Assembly: GCF_000383595.1 (NCBI RefSeq) | Contig: NZ_KB911581.1 | Location: 2,734,265 to 2,798,264, forward strand | Length of the DNA stretch: 64,000 bases | Direction: 5' to 3' | Source: Streptomyces bottropensis ATCC 25435 | GTDB lineage: Bacteria > Actinomycetota > Actinomycetes > Streptomycetales > Streptomycetaceae | Shown here: one piece after another, positions 1-8,799 of the stretch | Position numbering within the stretch: the first letter of the stretch is position 1 | Layout: the number at the start of each line of letters is the position of its first letter | The notes under the pieces: generated by a model | Databases searched by the model: none | Told to the model about the DNA's origin: nothing | Seen by the model: only the letters and a program-made list of their open reading frames with translations | Position numbers and translations under genes: made by a program

Positions 1-453
1 GAGGACCGGGTGACCCCGCTCGCCCTCGTACGCGGCCGCCGCCAGCGACTCTCGCGACCCGTACGCGGCGAGAACGCGGGCCACCGCCTCCGGGCCGATG
101 CCCGGCTGGTCGACGAGCGAGACCAGGGCGGCGTCGGCGCCCGCCCCGGTCAGCGACTCCAGTCCGGCCCGCAGCGACGAGCCCATGCCCTCGGTCCACT
201 CCGGGTTGTCGACCAGGACGCAGCCGGGCAGTTCGGCGCGGGCGCGCACGGTCGCCGCGTCGGCGCCCAGGACCACGTGGATCCGGGTGCAGCCGCCCGC
301 CCGCAGTACCCCGACCGCGTGTTCGACCAAGGGGCGGCCGCGATGGGTCAGCAGGGCCTTGGGGCGGCCGCCGAGGCGCCGCCCGCCGCCGGCGGCCAGC
401 AGCAACCCGGCGACCTGGCTCCCGGGGTGTCTCCGGGCCTCGTGATGCGTCAT
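1..453 (-). CDS. MobA-like NTP transferase (3' end cut by window edge)
   Basis: The first 151 residues of a nucleotidyltransferase are visible, and the gene runs off the left edge before any stop. The N-terminus has the glycine-rich nucleotide-binding signature LLLAAGGGRRLGGRPKALL at about residues 17-35. It is followed by a Rossmann-like core with LVDQPG at about 119-124, which is the pattern of MobA/MocA-type cytidylyl- or guanylyltransferases that load nucleotides onto molybdopterin. Such genes often accompany xanthine dehydrogenase, a molybdenum enzyme feeding the allantoin pathway. That fits the allantoin genes next door, but no xdh gene is inside the window. The start is the ATG at 453. 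A sugar-phosphate nucleotidyltransferase role is less likely but possible. Confidence 0.85.
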   Translation of the reverse strand, partial: MTHHEARRHPGSQVAGLLLAAGGGRRLGGRPKALLTHRGRPLVEHAVGVLRAGGCTRIHVVLGADAATVRARAELPGCVLVDNPEWTEGMGSSLRAGLESLTGAGADAALVSLVDQPGIGPEAVARVLAAYGSRESLAAAAYEGERGHPVL

Positions 454-684
454 GTCTCCTGCATACCCGACCGCGGGCGGCTGTCCCGGCCGGCCGGACG
501 GAGCGGGAGGCGCTCTGCGATGCCCCGGGACTGAATTTAGGTCCCCGTGGTGGCGTTCGCCACACCGTTGGCGTTAACTGTCCCGCGCCACCCCCGGCGC
601 CCGACCGACGCCATGGGTGGCCGGCCGTGCTCGGGCGCGCGGCCAGGCTCGCGCACGAGGGAGTGGGCGAGAGGGGGGAGAGCT
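454..684. other. Intergenic region with small palindrome
   Basis: This 231-bp gap between divergent genes holds promoters for both sides. A perfect inverted repeat GTGGCG-TT-CGCCAC lies at 550-563, and TGGCGTT recurs at 569-575. No convincing coding sequence was seen. The palindrome could be an operator or a small hairpin. Confidence 0.4.
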
Positions 685-999
685 GTGTTGCGGAGCTTGG
701 GGCAGAGGCCAGTGACCGGCAGTGACGAGGATCCGAAGGTGGCGGGGCTGCGGTCGGCCGTGTCCCGGCTGCGCCGTGAACTGGCCGCCCATCCGGCCGA
801 GTTCCCCGACCGGGGCATCGCGGAGGACGAGCTGGCGGCGCTCGCGGCGATGGCGGTCACCGGGATGCCCGAGGTGCCGCGACTGCGTCGGTCCCTGCTG
901 CTGATCGCGGGGTCGATCGGGTCGGTGAGCGCGTTGTCGCGGGGGCTGGCCGATGTGCGTACGGCGGTGGAACTCTTCGGGGAGCCACCTCGGCGCTGA
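685..999 (+). CDS. Small conserved actinobacterial protein (DUF5955-like)
   Basis: A 104-residue soluble protein with no signal peptide or membrane segment. It is mostly helical: arginine/leucine-rich heptads at about residues 15-35, then an AAL-rich segment and the hydrophobic stretch SLLLIAGSIGSVSAL at about 73-87. The open frame extends further upstream, but GTG at 685 is preferred because the purine-rich ribosome-binding site GAGGGGGGAG ends about five bases before it. Upstream translation is low-complexity arginine/proline. I believe it belongs to the small Streptomyces family named DUF5955, from memory. No function is known, and the neighbouring genes give no clue. Confidence 0.75.
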   Translation: MLRSLGQRPVTGSDEDPKVAGLRSAVSRLRRELAAHPAEFPDRGIAEDELAALAAMAVTGMPEVPRLRRSLLLIAGSIGSVSALSRGLADVRTAVELFGEPPRR

Positions 1000-1070
1000 C
1001 CGGACCGGGCCGGGCCTGTTCGCCGCCCGGCCCCCGCTGAACTCTCGGTCGAACACCCGCTCCTACTGCC

Positions 1071-1874
1071 TCAGCCGCCCGTCCCCGAACTCGCCAGGGC
1101 CTCCGACAGCTCCACGGCCACCTGGCGCAGCACCGGCACGATGCGTTCCGTCGCCGCCTCGGTGACGCGTCCCGCCGGGCCGGAGATGGAGATGGCCGCG
1201 GCGGTGGGGGAGTTGGGGACGGAGACGGCCAGGCAGCGGACGCCGATCTCCTGTTCGTTGTCGTCGACCGCGTAGCCGAGGGTGCGGACGTCCTCCAGGG
1301 CGGCGAGGAAGCCGTCGGGGGTGGTGATCGTCTTGTCCGTGGCGGCCGGCATGCCCGTACGGGCCAGCAGGGCGCGGACCTCGTCGGCCGGGACGTCGGC
1401 GAGGAGGGCCTTGCCGACGCCGGTGGAGTGGGGCAGCACCCGGCGGCCCACCTCGGTGAACATCCGCATGGAGTGCTTGGACGGCACCTGGGCGACGTAC
1501 ACGATCTCGTCGCCGTCCAGGAGTGCCATGTTCGCCGTCTCGCCGGTCTCCTCCACCAGGCGCGCGAGGTAGGGACGCGCCCAGGTGCCGAGCAGCCGGG
1601 ACGCGGACTCGCCGAGGCGGATCAGGCGCGGGCCGAGGGCGTACCGCCGGTTGGACTGCTGGCGCACGTAGCCGCAGACGACCAGCGTGCGCATCAGCCG
1701 GTGGATGGTCGGCAGCGGCAGCCCGCTGCTCGCGGACAGCTCGCTGAGACCCACCTCGCCGCCGGCGTCCGCCATCCGCTCCAGCAGATCGAAGGCGCGC
1801 TCCAGGGACTGGACGCCACCGGAGGACGACTTGGTGGACTCGGTGGCGCTGGCGCTGGAGGTCGGCACGGGCAC
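1071..1874 (-). CDS. allR: IclR-family repressor of allantoin catabolism (AllR)
   Basis: A 267-residue IclR-family regulator. The winged helix-turn-helix lies at about residues 22-82 (LSELSASSGLPLPTIHRLM) and the IclR effector-binding domain at about 95-260, containing the typical LPHSTGVGKALL segment. In streptomycetes AllR represses allantoin utilisation genes, and allantoin-pathway intermediates such as glyoxylate or allantoate relieve it; this is family knowledge. Divergent placement from allantoinase and allantoicase supports the identity. The 266-bp intergenic region carries several inverted repeats that could be its operators. The serine/threonine-rich first 18 residues are a disordered leader. 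Confidence 0.92.
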   Translation of the reverse strand: MPVPTSSASATESTKSSSGGVQSLERAFDLLERMADAGGEVGLSELSASSGLPLPTIHRLMRTLVVCGYVRQQSNRRYALGPRLIRLGESASRLLGTWARPYLARLVEETGETANMALLDGDEIVYVAQVPSKHSMRMFTEVGRRVLPHSTGVGKALLADVPADEVRALLARTGMPAATDKTITTPDGFLAALEDVRTLGYAVDDNEQEIGVRCLAVSVPNSPTAAAISISGPAGRVTEAATERIVPVLRQVAVELSEALASSGTGG

Positions 1875-2140
1875 GGTCCTTTCGGATGGCAGGGAGGTCG
1901 CAGCCTACCGGGCAGTTCGCTGACTGCTCGCTTGTGCGTCACTACGTTCTGCTGAGTGGAACTCTAATTCCGTCTTGTGAAAACATCCAGAGTGGATGCG
2001 GTCGAGGCAGAGTGGAGGGGTGCGCCCTTGACGGGGTGGAGGCAGGGGTGAAAACTCCTTCAACAGAACGTTGAATTCCGTTACGCGGAAGTAAATACCG
2101 TGACGCGGAAGTGAACAGCGGTACGGCGAGAGGGGTCCCG
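1875..2140. promoter_or_regulatory. allR-allB divergent promoter/operator region
   Basis: Several inverted repeats stand out. GGAA-N6-TTCC lies at 1958-1971, on the allR side. CATCC-N5-GGATG lies at 1984-1998. TTCAAC-N5-GTTGAA lies at 2059-2075. TTCCG-N5-CGGAA at 2076-2090 is repeated, with one arm degenerate, as TACCG-N5-CGGAA at 2096-2110, exactly 20 bp later. The last two sit just before the allB ribosome-binding site and would block its transcription if bound. Binding by AllR is inference from position. TTGACG at 2028-2033 is a possible -35 element for allB. Confidence 0.6.
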
Positions 2141-3481
2141 GTGTCCGAGGCTGAACTGGTGGTGCGCTCGACGCGCGTCCTGACCCCCGGCGGATCGCGC
2201 CCCGCCGCGGTCGCCGTCGCGGACGGCAGGATCACGGCCGTACTCCCGTACGACGCCGAGGTACCGTCCGGTGCCCGCCTGGAGGATCTCGGCGACCACG
2301 TCCTGCTGCCCGGCCTCGTCGACACCCACGTCCATGTCAACGACCCCGGCCGCACCCACTGGGAGGGCTTCTGGACCGCCACGCGCGCCGCGGCGGCCGG
2401 CGGCATCACCACCCTCGTCGACATGCCGCTCAACTCCCTCCCGCCGACCACGACACCCGACCACCTCCGCACCAAGCGCGAGGTGGCCGCCGACAAGGCG
2501 CACATCGACGTCGGCTTCTGGGGCGGCGCCCTGCCCGACAACGTCAAGGACCTGCGGCCGCTGCACGACGCCGGGGTCTTCGGCTTCAAGGCGTTCCTGT
2601 CGCCCTCGGGCGTGGACGAGTTCCCGCACCTCGACAGGGGCGGACTCGCCCGGTCCCTGGCCGAGATCGCCGGCTTCGGCGGCCTGCTCATCGTCCACGC
2701 CGAGGACCCCCACCACCTCGACGCCGCACCCCAGCGGGGCGGACCGCGCTACGCCGACTTCCTCGCCTCCCGCCCCCGCGACGCCGAGGACACCGCCATC
2801 GCGACCCTCATCGCCGAGGCCCGCCGCCTCGACGCGCGCGTCCACGTCCTGCACCTCTCCTCCAGCGACGCGCTCCCGCTGATCGCCGGGGCCAAACGCG
2901 ACGGCGTACGCATCACCGTCGAGACCTGCCCCCACTACCTCACCCTCACCGCCGAGGAAGTACCGGACGGCGCCAGCGAGTTCAAGTGCTGCCCGCCCAT
3001 CCGGGAGTCGGCCAACCAGGACCTCCTCTGGCAGGCCCTCGCGGACGGCACGATCGACTGCGTGGTCACCGACCACTCCCCGTCGACGGCCGACCTGAAG
3101 ACCGGCGACTTCGCCACCGCCTGGGGCGGCATCTCCGGTCTGCAACTGAGCCTCGCGGCGGTCTGGACGGCTGCCCGGGGGCGCGGCCACGGCCTGGAGG
3201 ACGTGGTCCGCTGGATGTCGTCGCGCACGGCCGAACTGGTGGGCCTCGACGACTGCAAGGGCGCCATCGAGGCGGGCCGCGACGCCGACTTCGCCGTCTT
3301 CGCCCCGGACGAGACCTTCACCGTCGACCCGGCCGCACTCCACCACCGCAACCGCGTCACCGCGTACGCCGGCAAGACCCTGTACGGCGTGGTCAAGTCC
3401 ACCTGGCTGCGCGGCGAACGCATCGTCGACGACGGCCGGTTCACCGCCCCGAAGGGACGACTCCTCACCCGCACCCCCTGA
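2141..3481 (+). CDS. allB: Allantoinase
   Basis: A 446-residue amidohydrolase that opens the allantoin ring to allantoate. The binuclear metal site is complete: HxH in [10 protein letters not shown] (H63, H65), the carboxylated lysine in [11 protein letters not shown] (K150), HAED (H186), HLSSSD (H238) and VVTDHSP (D311). GTG at 2141 is chosen over the in-frame GTG at 2111 because GAGAGGGG precedes it and 2111 lies inside the putative operator. Allantoicase follows 52 bp downstream in the same direction, so the two form an operon under AllR. The length is normal for the family. Dihydropyrimidinase at 41912 is a distant relative, but this protein lacks its active-site surroundings. Confidence 0.95.
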   Translation: MSEAELVVRSTRVLTPGGSRPAAVAVADGRITAVLPYDAEVPSGARLEDLGDHVLLPGLVDTHVHVNDPGRTHWEGFWTATRAAAAGGITTLVDMPLNSLPPTTTPDHLRTKREVAADKAHIDVGFWGGALPDNVKDLRPLHDAGVFGFKAFLSPSGVDEFPHLDRGGLARSLAEIAGFGGLLIVHAEDPHHLDAAPQRGGPRYADFLASRPRDAEDTAIATLIAEARRLDARVHVLHLSSSDALPLIAGAKRDGVRITVETCPHYLTLTAEEVPDGASEFKCCPPIRESANQDLLWQALADGTIDCVVTDHSPSTADLKTGDFATAWGGISGLQLSLAAVWTAARGRGHGLEDVVRWMSSRTAELVGLDDCKGAIEAGRDADFAVFAPDETFTVDPAALHHRNRVTAYAGKTLYGVVKSTWLRGERIVDDGRFTAPKGRLLTRTP

Positions 3482-3533
3482 TCCACCCACCGCACCCGCG
3501 GCGGACGACCACCGAAAGGCAGACCTGATCATC

Positions 3534-4673
3534 GTGACGGCGCAAGCGCACTCCCCGTCGGCGAGCTTCACCGGCGACGCGAGCCCGTACGGCGGCGGTG
3601 ACCCGTACGCGGACTACCGCACCGCCGACTTCCCCTTCACCCGCTACGCCGACCTCGCCGACCGACGGCTCGGCGCCGGTGTGATCGCCGCCAACGACGA
3701 GTTCTTCGCCCAGCGCGAGAACCTGCTGGTGCCCGAGCGCGCCGAGTTCGACCCCGAGCACTTCGGGCACAAGGGCAAGATCATGGACGGCTGGGAGACG
3801 CGCCGCCGCCGGGGCGCCTCGGCCGACCACCCCTGGCCGACCGCCGAGGACCACGACTGGGCCCTGATCCGCCTGGGCGCGCCCGGCGTGATCCGCGGGA
3901 TCGTCGTCGACACGGCCCACTTCCGCGGCAATTACCCGCAGGCCGTCTCCGTCGAGGCCGCGTGCGTGGCCGGGGCCCCCTCCCCGGAGGACCTGCTCGC
4001 CGACGACGTGAAGTGGACGACCCTCGTCCCGCGCACCCCGGTCGGCGGCCACGCGGCCAACGGTTTCCCGGTCTCCGCCGAGCGGCGCTTCACCCACCTC
4101 CGCCTGAACCAGCACCCCGACGGCGGCATCGCCCGGCTGCGGGTGTACGGCGAGGTCGTGCCGGACCCCGCCTGGCTGGCCGCCCTCGGCACCTTCGACG
4201 TGGTCGCCCTGGAGAACGGCGGCCTGGCCGAGGACGCCTCCAACCTCTTCTACTCACCCGCCACCAACACCATCCAGCCCGGCCGCGCCCGGGTGATGCA
4301 CGAGTGCTGGGAGACCCGCCGCCGCCGCGACCAGGGCAACGACTGGATCCGCTACCGCCTCGCCGCCCAGTCCGAGATCCGCGCCCTGGAGATCGACACG
4401 GCCTGCCTCAAGGGCAACGCGGCGGGCTGGGCCACGGTCTCGGTGCGCAACGGGGAGGACGGCGACGACGGCGACTGGACCGAGATCCTTCCCCGCACCC
4501 GCCTCCAGCCCGACACCCCGCACCGCTTCGTCCTCGACACCCCGGTCGTGGCCACCCACGCCCGCGTCGACATCTACCCCGACGGCGGCATCTCCCGCCT
4601 GCGCCTCTTCGGCTCGCTGACGCAGAAGGGCAGCGCCCACCTGTCGACCCGCCACCAGGAACTGGGCGGCTGA
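3534..4673 (+). CDS. alc: Allantoicase
   Basis: A 379-residue enzyme converting allantoate to ureidoglycolate and urea. The family's two homologous beta-sandwich repeats are visible: one around GKIMDGWETRRRR (about residues 80-215) and one around VMHECWETRRRR (about 252-365). Each contains WETRRRR followed by a (V/I)DTA segment and ends in YxDGGISRLR-like residues. It lies 52 bp after allantoinase and completes the conversion of allantoin to ureidoglycolate within this window. Translation starts at GTG 3534. A strong hairpin lies six bases after the stop. Confidence 0.95.
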   Translation: MTAQAHSPSASFTGDASPYGGGDPYADYRTADFPFTRYADLADRRLGAGVIAANDEFFAQRENLLVPERAEFDPEHFGHKGKIMDGWETRRRRGASADHPWPTAEDHDWALIRLGAPGVIRGIVVDTAHFRGNYPQAVSVEAACVAGAPSPEDLLADDVKWTTLVPRTPVGGHAANGFPVSAERRFTHLRLNQHPDGGIARLRVYGEVVPDPAWLAALGTFDVVALENGGLAEDASNLFYSPATNTIQPGRARVMHECWETRRRRDQGNDWIRYRLAAQSEIRALEIDTACLKGNAAGWATVSVRNGEDGDDGDWTEILPRTRLQPDTPHRFVLDTPVVATHARVDIYPDGGISRLRLFGSLTQKGSAHLSTRHQELGG

Positions 4674-4678
4674 GCAGC

Positions 4679-4711
4679 GCCCCCGCCACCCGGGAGCCCC
4701 TCGGCGGGGGC
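4679..4711. terminator. Terminator hairpin after alc
   Basis: GCCCCCGCC at 4679-4687 pairs perfectly with GGCGGGGGC at 4703-4711 across a 15-nt loop, immediately after the allantoicase stop and facing a convergent gene. There is no U-tract, which is common in Streptomyces terminators. Confidence 0.7.
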
Positions 4712-4751
4712 CTGGGGCGGCAGGACCCCGAAGGACCCCCACCCGCGGCGC

Positions 4752-4773
4752 GACCCGTCACGGCCGACGGGTC
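4752..4773. terminator. Hairpin at end of the small membrane protein gene
   Basis: GACCCGTC at 4752-4759 pairs with GACGGGTC at 4766-4773 across a 6-nt loop. It overlaps the stop codon of the leftward gene (4772-4774) and probably ends its transcript. Confidence 0.55.
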
Positions 4774-4975
4774 ACCCGGGCTTCCGGCTCTCCGCCGCCG
4801 CGAACAGGGCGAGGGCCAGGACGATCAGCGCGATGCTCACGTACAGCTCGTAGCCGTCCAGGGCGCTCCACCGCTGCGTCACCCCCCACCCCAGCTTGCC
4901 GGTGACTTCGTACACGAGACCGCCCGTGCCCTGCAGCAGGGCGAGGAACCCGAAAAGCTCCAACAACCGCTTCAT
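4772..4975 (-). CDS. Small two-helix membrane protein
   Basis: A 67-residue protein. A hydrophobic N-terminal segment (about residues 4-24) and a C-terminal membrane segment YVSIALIVLALALFAAA (about 45-61) flank a short polar stretch with a tryptophan and tyrosine, ending in basic residues. Codon third-position bias is coding-like, and the gene is bounded by a terminator hairpin. It may be a membrane-embedded accessory protein. No known family is recognised and no function is assigned. Confidence 0.7.
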   Translation of the reverse strand: MKRLLELFGFLALLQGTGGLVYEVTGKLGWGVTQRWSALDGYELYVSIALIVLALALFAAAESRKPG

Positions 4976-5154
4976 GCCCAGGATCCTCGCCCCGCCGCCT
5001 CCCCGCCCGCATCGGCCGCGGGGCGAGGCCTGTCCGACCGGAGTACCGATCCACCGGGCCGGGAACCGACCAAAGTCGCCCGGACCGCTACTTTCGTCGC
5101 GATCACCGGCGTGAGGGAGGTGGCGGCTGCCGCGCCTGCGTAGATTTGTCGACC

Positions 5155-6450
5155 GTGAATGGTGACAAGCCGGTGCCGGAGTCCCCGGCCTTTTCCGGGC
5201 GGAGCTGGCTGTTGCCGTCGGCCCTGCTCGACGACGACCACGACCCCGGGCTCGACCAAAGCCCCGGCCCCGGCCCCGGACCCGGGCTGGTGTCCGGCCG
5301 CCCCGGACACCGGTCCCGGCGGACCGCGCGTGACTGGGTCGTCGACTTCACCTGCTTCCTGCTGGCCGTGCTCATCGGTCTGCTGGGCGTGGAAACGGTC
5401 AGGAACGAGCCCGACCTGCCGCAGGCCTTCGCCGTCCTCGACCAGGTCCTGGGCGCGCTCGCCTGCGCCGCCGTATGGCTGCGCCGCCGCTGGCCCGTCG
5501 GCCTCGCCGTGGCCATGGTTCCGGTCTGCTTCGTGTCCGCCACAGCGGGCGGCGCCGGCATCGTCGCCCTCTTCACGCTCACCGTGCACCGGCCCTTCCG
5601 GTACGTGGCCTGGACCGGCGGCGCGGGCCTCCTTCTGAACCCGCTGTTCTTCTGGCTGCGCCCCGACCCGGACATCACCTATCCGTGGTCGGTCCTCCTC
5701 ACCGTGTTCCTCACCGCCGCGATCGTCGGCTGGGGCATGTTCGTACGCTCCAAGCGGCAGCTCATGCTCAGCTTCCGGGACCGCGCCCGGCGCGCCGAGC
5801 GGGAGGCGGCGCTGCGGGCCGAGCAGGCGCAACGGCTCGCCCGTGAGTCCATCGCCCGCGAGATGCACGACGTGCTCGCCCACCGTCTGACCCTGCTGAG
5901 CGTGCACGCGGGCGCACTGGAGTTCCGGCCCGACGCACCCCGCGCCGAGATCGTCCGCGCGGCGGGCGTCATCCGGGAGAGCGCCCACGAGGCCCTCCAG
6001 GACCTGCGGGAGATCATCGGCGTACTGCGCGCCGGTGAACCGGACGACGCGGGCCGTCCCCAGCCCACCCTCGCCGCGCTCGACACGCTCGTTGCCGAGT
6101 GCCGGGAGGCCGGCATGAAGGTCGCCCTCGACCAGCACGTCACCGACCGCGACGCCGTCCCCGCCTCGATCGGCCGCACCGCCTACCGCATCGCCCAGGA
6201 GTGCCTGACCAACGCCCGCAAGCACGCCCCCGGCGCCGAGGTCACCGTCACCGTCACGGGCGCCCCGGGCGACGGACTCACCGTCGCCGTACGCAACCCG
6301 GCGCCCCCGGGGGAGGTCCCGCACGTCCCCGGCTCCGGCCAGGGCCTCATCGGCCTCACCGAACGCGCCACACTGGCCGGCGGCCGCCTGGACCACGGCC
6401 CCGAGCCGGACGGCGGATACCACGTGCGGGCCCGGCTGCCCTGGGACTGA
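5155..6450 (+). CDS. Two-component sensor histidine kinase (HisKA_3, NarL class)
   Basis: A membrane kinase of about 431 residues. After a disordered leader with five PG dipeptides, five or six membrane segments span about residues 63-197, followed by a coiled-coil linker. The dimerisation box REMHDVLAHRL carries the phospho-acceptor His238, the N-box lies in QECLTNARKHAPG, and the G-box is GSGQGLIGLTER. The HATPase domain ends the protein. GTG at 5155 sits eight bases after a TAGATT -10 box (5141-5146), suggesting a leaderless mRNA; TTG at 5146 is an alternative. No extracellular sensor domain is present, so it probably senses within or near the membrane. Its likely partner regulator is at 8800, with two genes between them. 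Confidence 0.9.
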   Translation: MNGDKPVPESPAFSGRSWLLPSALLDDDHDPGLDQSPGPGPGPGLVSGRPGHRSRRTARDWVVDFTCFLLAVLIGLLGVETVRNEPDLPQAFAVLDQVLGALACAAVWLRRRWPVGLAVAMVPVCFVSATAGGAGIVALFTLTVHRPFRYVAWTGGAGLLLNPLFFWLRPDPDITYPWSVLLTVFLTAAIVGWGMFVRSKRQLMLSFRDRARRAEREAALRAEQAQRLARESIAREMHDVLAHRLTLLSVHAGALEFRPDAPRAEIVRAAGVIRESAHEALQDLREIIGVLRAGEPDDAGRPQPTLAALDTLVAECREAGMKVALDQHVTDRDAVPASIGRTAYRIAQECLTNARKHAPGAEVTVTVTGAPGDGLTVAVRNPAPPGEVPHVPGSGQGLIGLTERATLAGGRLDHGPEPDGGYHVRARLPWD

Positions 6451-6567
6451 CGACGGATTGAGGCGTGCGCGAGGCCATCTCGTCCAGCATGATGGCCAGT
6501 TGGCGCGTGCCGACGCGTGCGTGCCGTGCGGCACAGCACACCTGGTGGGTCTCGGGAGGACAGGTCA

Positions 6568-7581
6568 GTGAGTTTCGGGGGACACAACCCGTATCAGCCG
6601 CCCTGGCAGCCGAACGGAGGGCCGTACCCCCCTCCTCCGGGCGCGCCCCCGGGACCGTACGTTCCACCCCGGCCGGGCCCGCCGCCGTCCCCCCACCCCC
6701 CGCACCCGTACGGCCCGCAGCCGCCGCCCACCCTGGTGCGGCGGCTGCGGGAGGACGAATGGCCGCCGCTGCGGGAGTTTTTGAGCGGGCTGCAGCTGCA
6801 CGGCTGCCTGTGGGCGATGGCCGTGATGTGCGCCTGGCCGATGGTGGTCGGCCTGCTGGTCGGCTATCCGCTGGCCCGCTCCGCCCGTCGCCCGGCGCGG
6901 CGGATCTTCCCCTCCCGCGCCCGCCACCGCCTTGTGGACGACGACGTGGCGCGGATGCAGAAGCGTCGGGCCTGGACGGCCACCCTCATGTCCCTGCTGA
7001 TCCTGGCGGTGTACGGCAAGCCCGAGGACGTGGACCAGGCGCAGCTGCAGTTCACGATGCGCCTGTTCGTCACCCCCTGGCTGCTGCTGCTCAGCGCGCC
7101 CGTGGTCGTCGCCGCCCTCTTCCACCGGTCGTCGCCGGCCACCCGGCGGGCCATGCGCGCCCCGCTGCGCACCGCCGGGAAATCGGCCCTGTGGTACGTC
7201 GGCGCCTTCACGGCGGTGCCGCTCCTCGCGGGCGCGATCTACTACACACGCACCCACCTGGCGCCGGACACGAACGTCTGGGCGCCCTTCGCCCTCCTCG
7301 TGCCCCTGCTCTGGGTACTGCTCTTCATCGCCTTCGCCTCCGGCCCCGCCGTGCGCAGCGCCTTCAACACCGCCGATGTGCATCCGGCGCTCCCGGCGCT
7401 GCTCACCGGCGGCCTGGTGTGGGAGTTCGCCGCCCTCAACCTGGCCGTCGGCGGGCCGCCGCCGGGCCCGCCCCTGGTGCAGCTCGCCGCCCTCGTCGGC
7501 GGTCCGGCCTCGGTGACCGCCGTGGCCTGGTGGGAGGTACGCCGTCTGCGTACCCGGTACGGGGTACGCCTGCGTGCCTGA
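6568..7581 (+). CDS. Proline-rich multi-pass membrane protein
   Basis: A 337-residue protein. The first 60 residues are proline/glycine-rich and disordered (PPPPGAPPGPYVPPRPGPPP). About six hydrophobic helices follow: near residues 92-110, 142-155, 170-190, 210-225, 240-262 and 278-330. Start GTG 6568 has a GGGAGGA ribosome-binding site seven bases upstream. No catalytic motif was seen. It lies between the sensor kinase and the aldo/keto reductase. Placement between a kinase and its presumed regulator hints at an accessory role in signal perception, but that is only inference from position. Confidence 0.8.
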   Translation: MSFGGHNPYQPPWQPNGGPYPPPPGAPPGPYVPPRPGPPPSPHPPHPYGPQPPPTLVRRLREDEWPPLREFLSGLQLHGCLWAMAVMCAWPMVVGLLVGYPLARSARRPARRIFPSRARHRLVDDDVARMQKRRAWTATLMSLLILAVYGKPEDVDQAQLQFTMRLFVTPWLLLLSAPVVVAALFHRSSPATRRAMRAPLRTAGKSALWYVGAFTAVPLLAGAIYYTRTHLAPDTNVWAPFALLVPLLWVLLFIAFASGPAVRSAFNTADVHPALPALLTGGLVWEFAALNLAVGGPPPGPPLVQLAALVGGPASVTAVAWWEVRRLRTRYGVRLRA

Positions 7582-7600
7582 GGCCTGCTCCCCGGTGCCG

Positions 7601-8629
7601 TCACACCGAGCGCGGCACCACCCGCTGCCCCGCCGAGCCGTACACCCACGCCGACGCCTCGTCGATGAAGTCACCCGGGAAGCCGAGGCGGAAGGCGGTG
7701 GTCTCCTCCAGCCGGGCCAGCACCTCCTCGGGCAGGACGAGCCGGGCCGCGCCCAGGTTGTCCATGAGCTGCTCGACACGGCGGGCGCCGAGGATGGGGT
7801 GCACGGCGGGGGAGTGGGCCATGGTCCAGGCGATGGCGATCTGCGCCGGGGTGGCCCCGAGTTCGTCCGCGGCGCTCTGCACGGCCTGCGCGATCGCCCG
7901 CTCACGCTCCCCGACCGCCTCGGCGGACAGCCGGGTCGCGGTGCCCGGCGCCACCCCGCCCGGGCGGGTGTACTTGCCGGACAGGAGCCCGTTCTGCAGC
8001 GGGCTCCAGGCCGCCACCGACATGCCGAACGCCTCCGCCATCGGCAGCAGTTCGCGCTCGATGTCCCGGTTGAGCAGGCTGTACGGAACCTGGAGCGCCG
8101 ACAGCGCCGACCAACCTCGCCACTCCGCGAGGGTGTTGGCGCGTGCGACCACCCAGGCCGGGGCGTCCGAGATGCCGATGTAGAGCACCTTCCCGGACCG
8201 TACGGCGTCGTCGAGGGCGCGCATCGTCTCCTCGACCGGCGTGTTCCGGTCCCAGATGTGCACCCAGTAGATGTCGACGTAGTCGGTGTTCAGGCGCCGC
8301 AGGCTCGTCTCCAGGGACAGCGCGAGGTTCTTGCGGTGGTTGCCGGCGGCGTTGGGGTCGCTGCCGTCGCGGGAGACGGTGTACTTGGTGGACAGCACGA
8401 ACCGGTCGCGCCGCCCCTTGAGCAGCTCGCCGACGATCCGCTCGCTCTCCCCGCCCCGGTAGTTGACGGCCGTGTCGATCACGTTGCCGCCGGCTTCCGC
8501 GTACACGTCGAGGATCCGCGCGCACTCCTCCCGGGGTGCTCCCACCCCACCCTGCTCCCCGAACGTCATGGCGCCCAGGAACAGCTCGGAGACGCGCAGC
8601 CCGGTCCGGCCCAGGAGTCGGTAACGCAC
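7601..8629 (-). CDS. Aldo/keto reductase
   Basis: A 342-residue NADPH-dependent oxidoreductase with a TIM-barrel fold. The Asp-Tyr-Lys-His active site is recognisable: D in NVIDTAVNYRGGESE, the following Tyr, Lys in VLSTKYTV and His in YWVHIWD. The C-terminal cofactor region contains PILGARRVEQLMDNL. It resembles the YajO/Kv-beta-like subgroup. The physiological substrate cannot be read from sequence. It is transcribed against its neighbours and separates the membrane-protein and response-regulator genes, so it is a separate transcription unit. Confidence 0.9.
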   Translation of the reverse strand: MRYRLLGRTGLRVSELFLGAMTFGEQGGVGAPREECARILDVYAEAGGNVIDTAVNYRGGESERIVGELLKGRRDRFVLSTKYTVSRDGSDPNAAGNHRKNLALSLETSLRRLNTDYVDIYWVHIWDRNTPVEETMRALDDAVRSGKVLYIGISDAPAWVVARANTLAEWRGWSALSALQVPYSLLNRDIERELLPMAEAFGMSVAAWSPLQNGLLSGKYTRPGGVAPGTATRLSAEAVGERERAIAQAVQSAADELGATPAQIAIAWTMAHSPAVHPILGARRVEQLMDNLGAARLVLPEEVLARLEETTAFRLGFPGDFIDEASAWVYGSAGQRVVPRSV

Positions 8630-8799
8630 CCAGAACCTCCGTCAGTTGAATGCCGTACCGGCCGACACTAACGGGTCGGCCGTGGCGACGCGGCGGTCCG
8701 GGCCGGGCGTCATTACGGTAGGACCCCATGACCGACACCGGGCATGCCCATGACCGACTCCTGTACGTGCTTCACGACCGACTCCCGAACGGTGTGCCG

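Noticed and set aside
10..534. Plus-strand frame at the left edge
   Set aside because: The minus strand encodes a clear NTP-transferase N-terminus with the glycine-rich motif over the same bases.
2081..3571. Minus-strand open frame opposite allantoinase
   Set aside because: Allantoinase has all metal ligands on the plus strand, and the antisense product has no motif.
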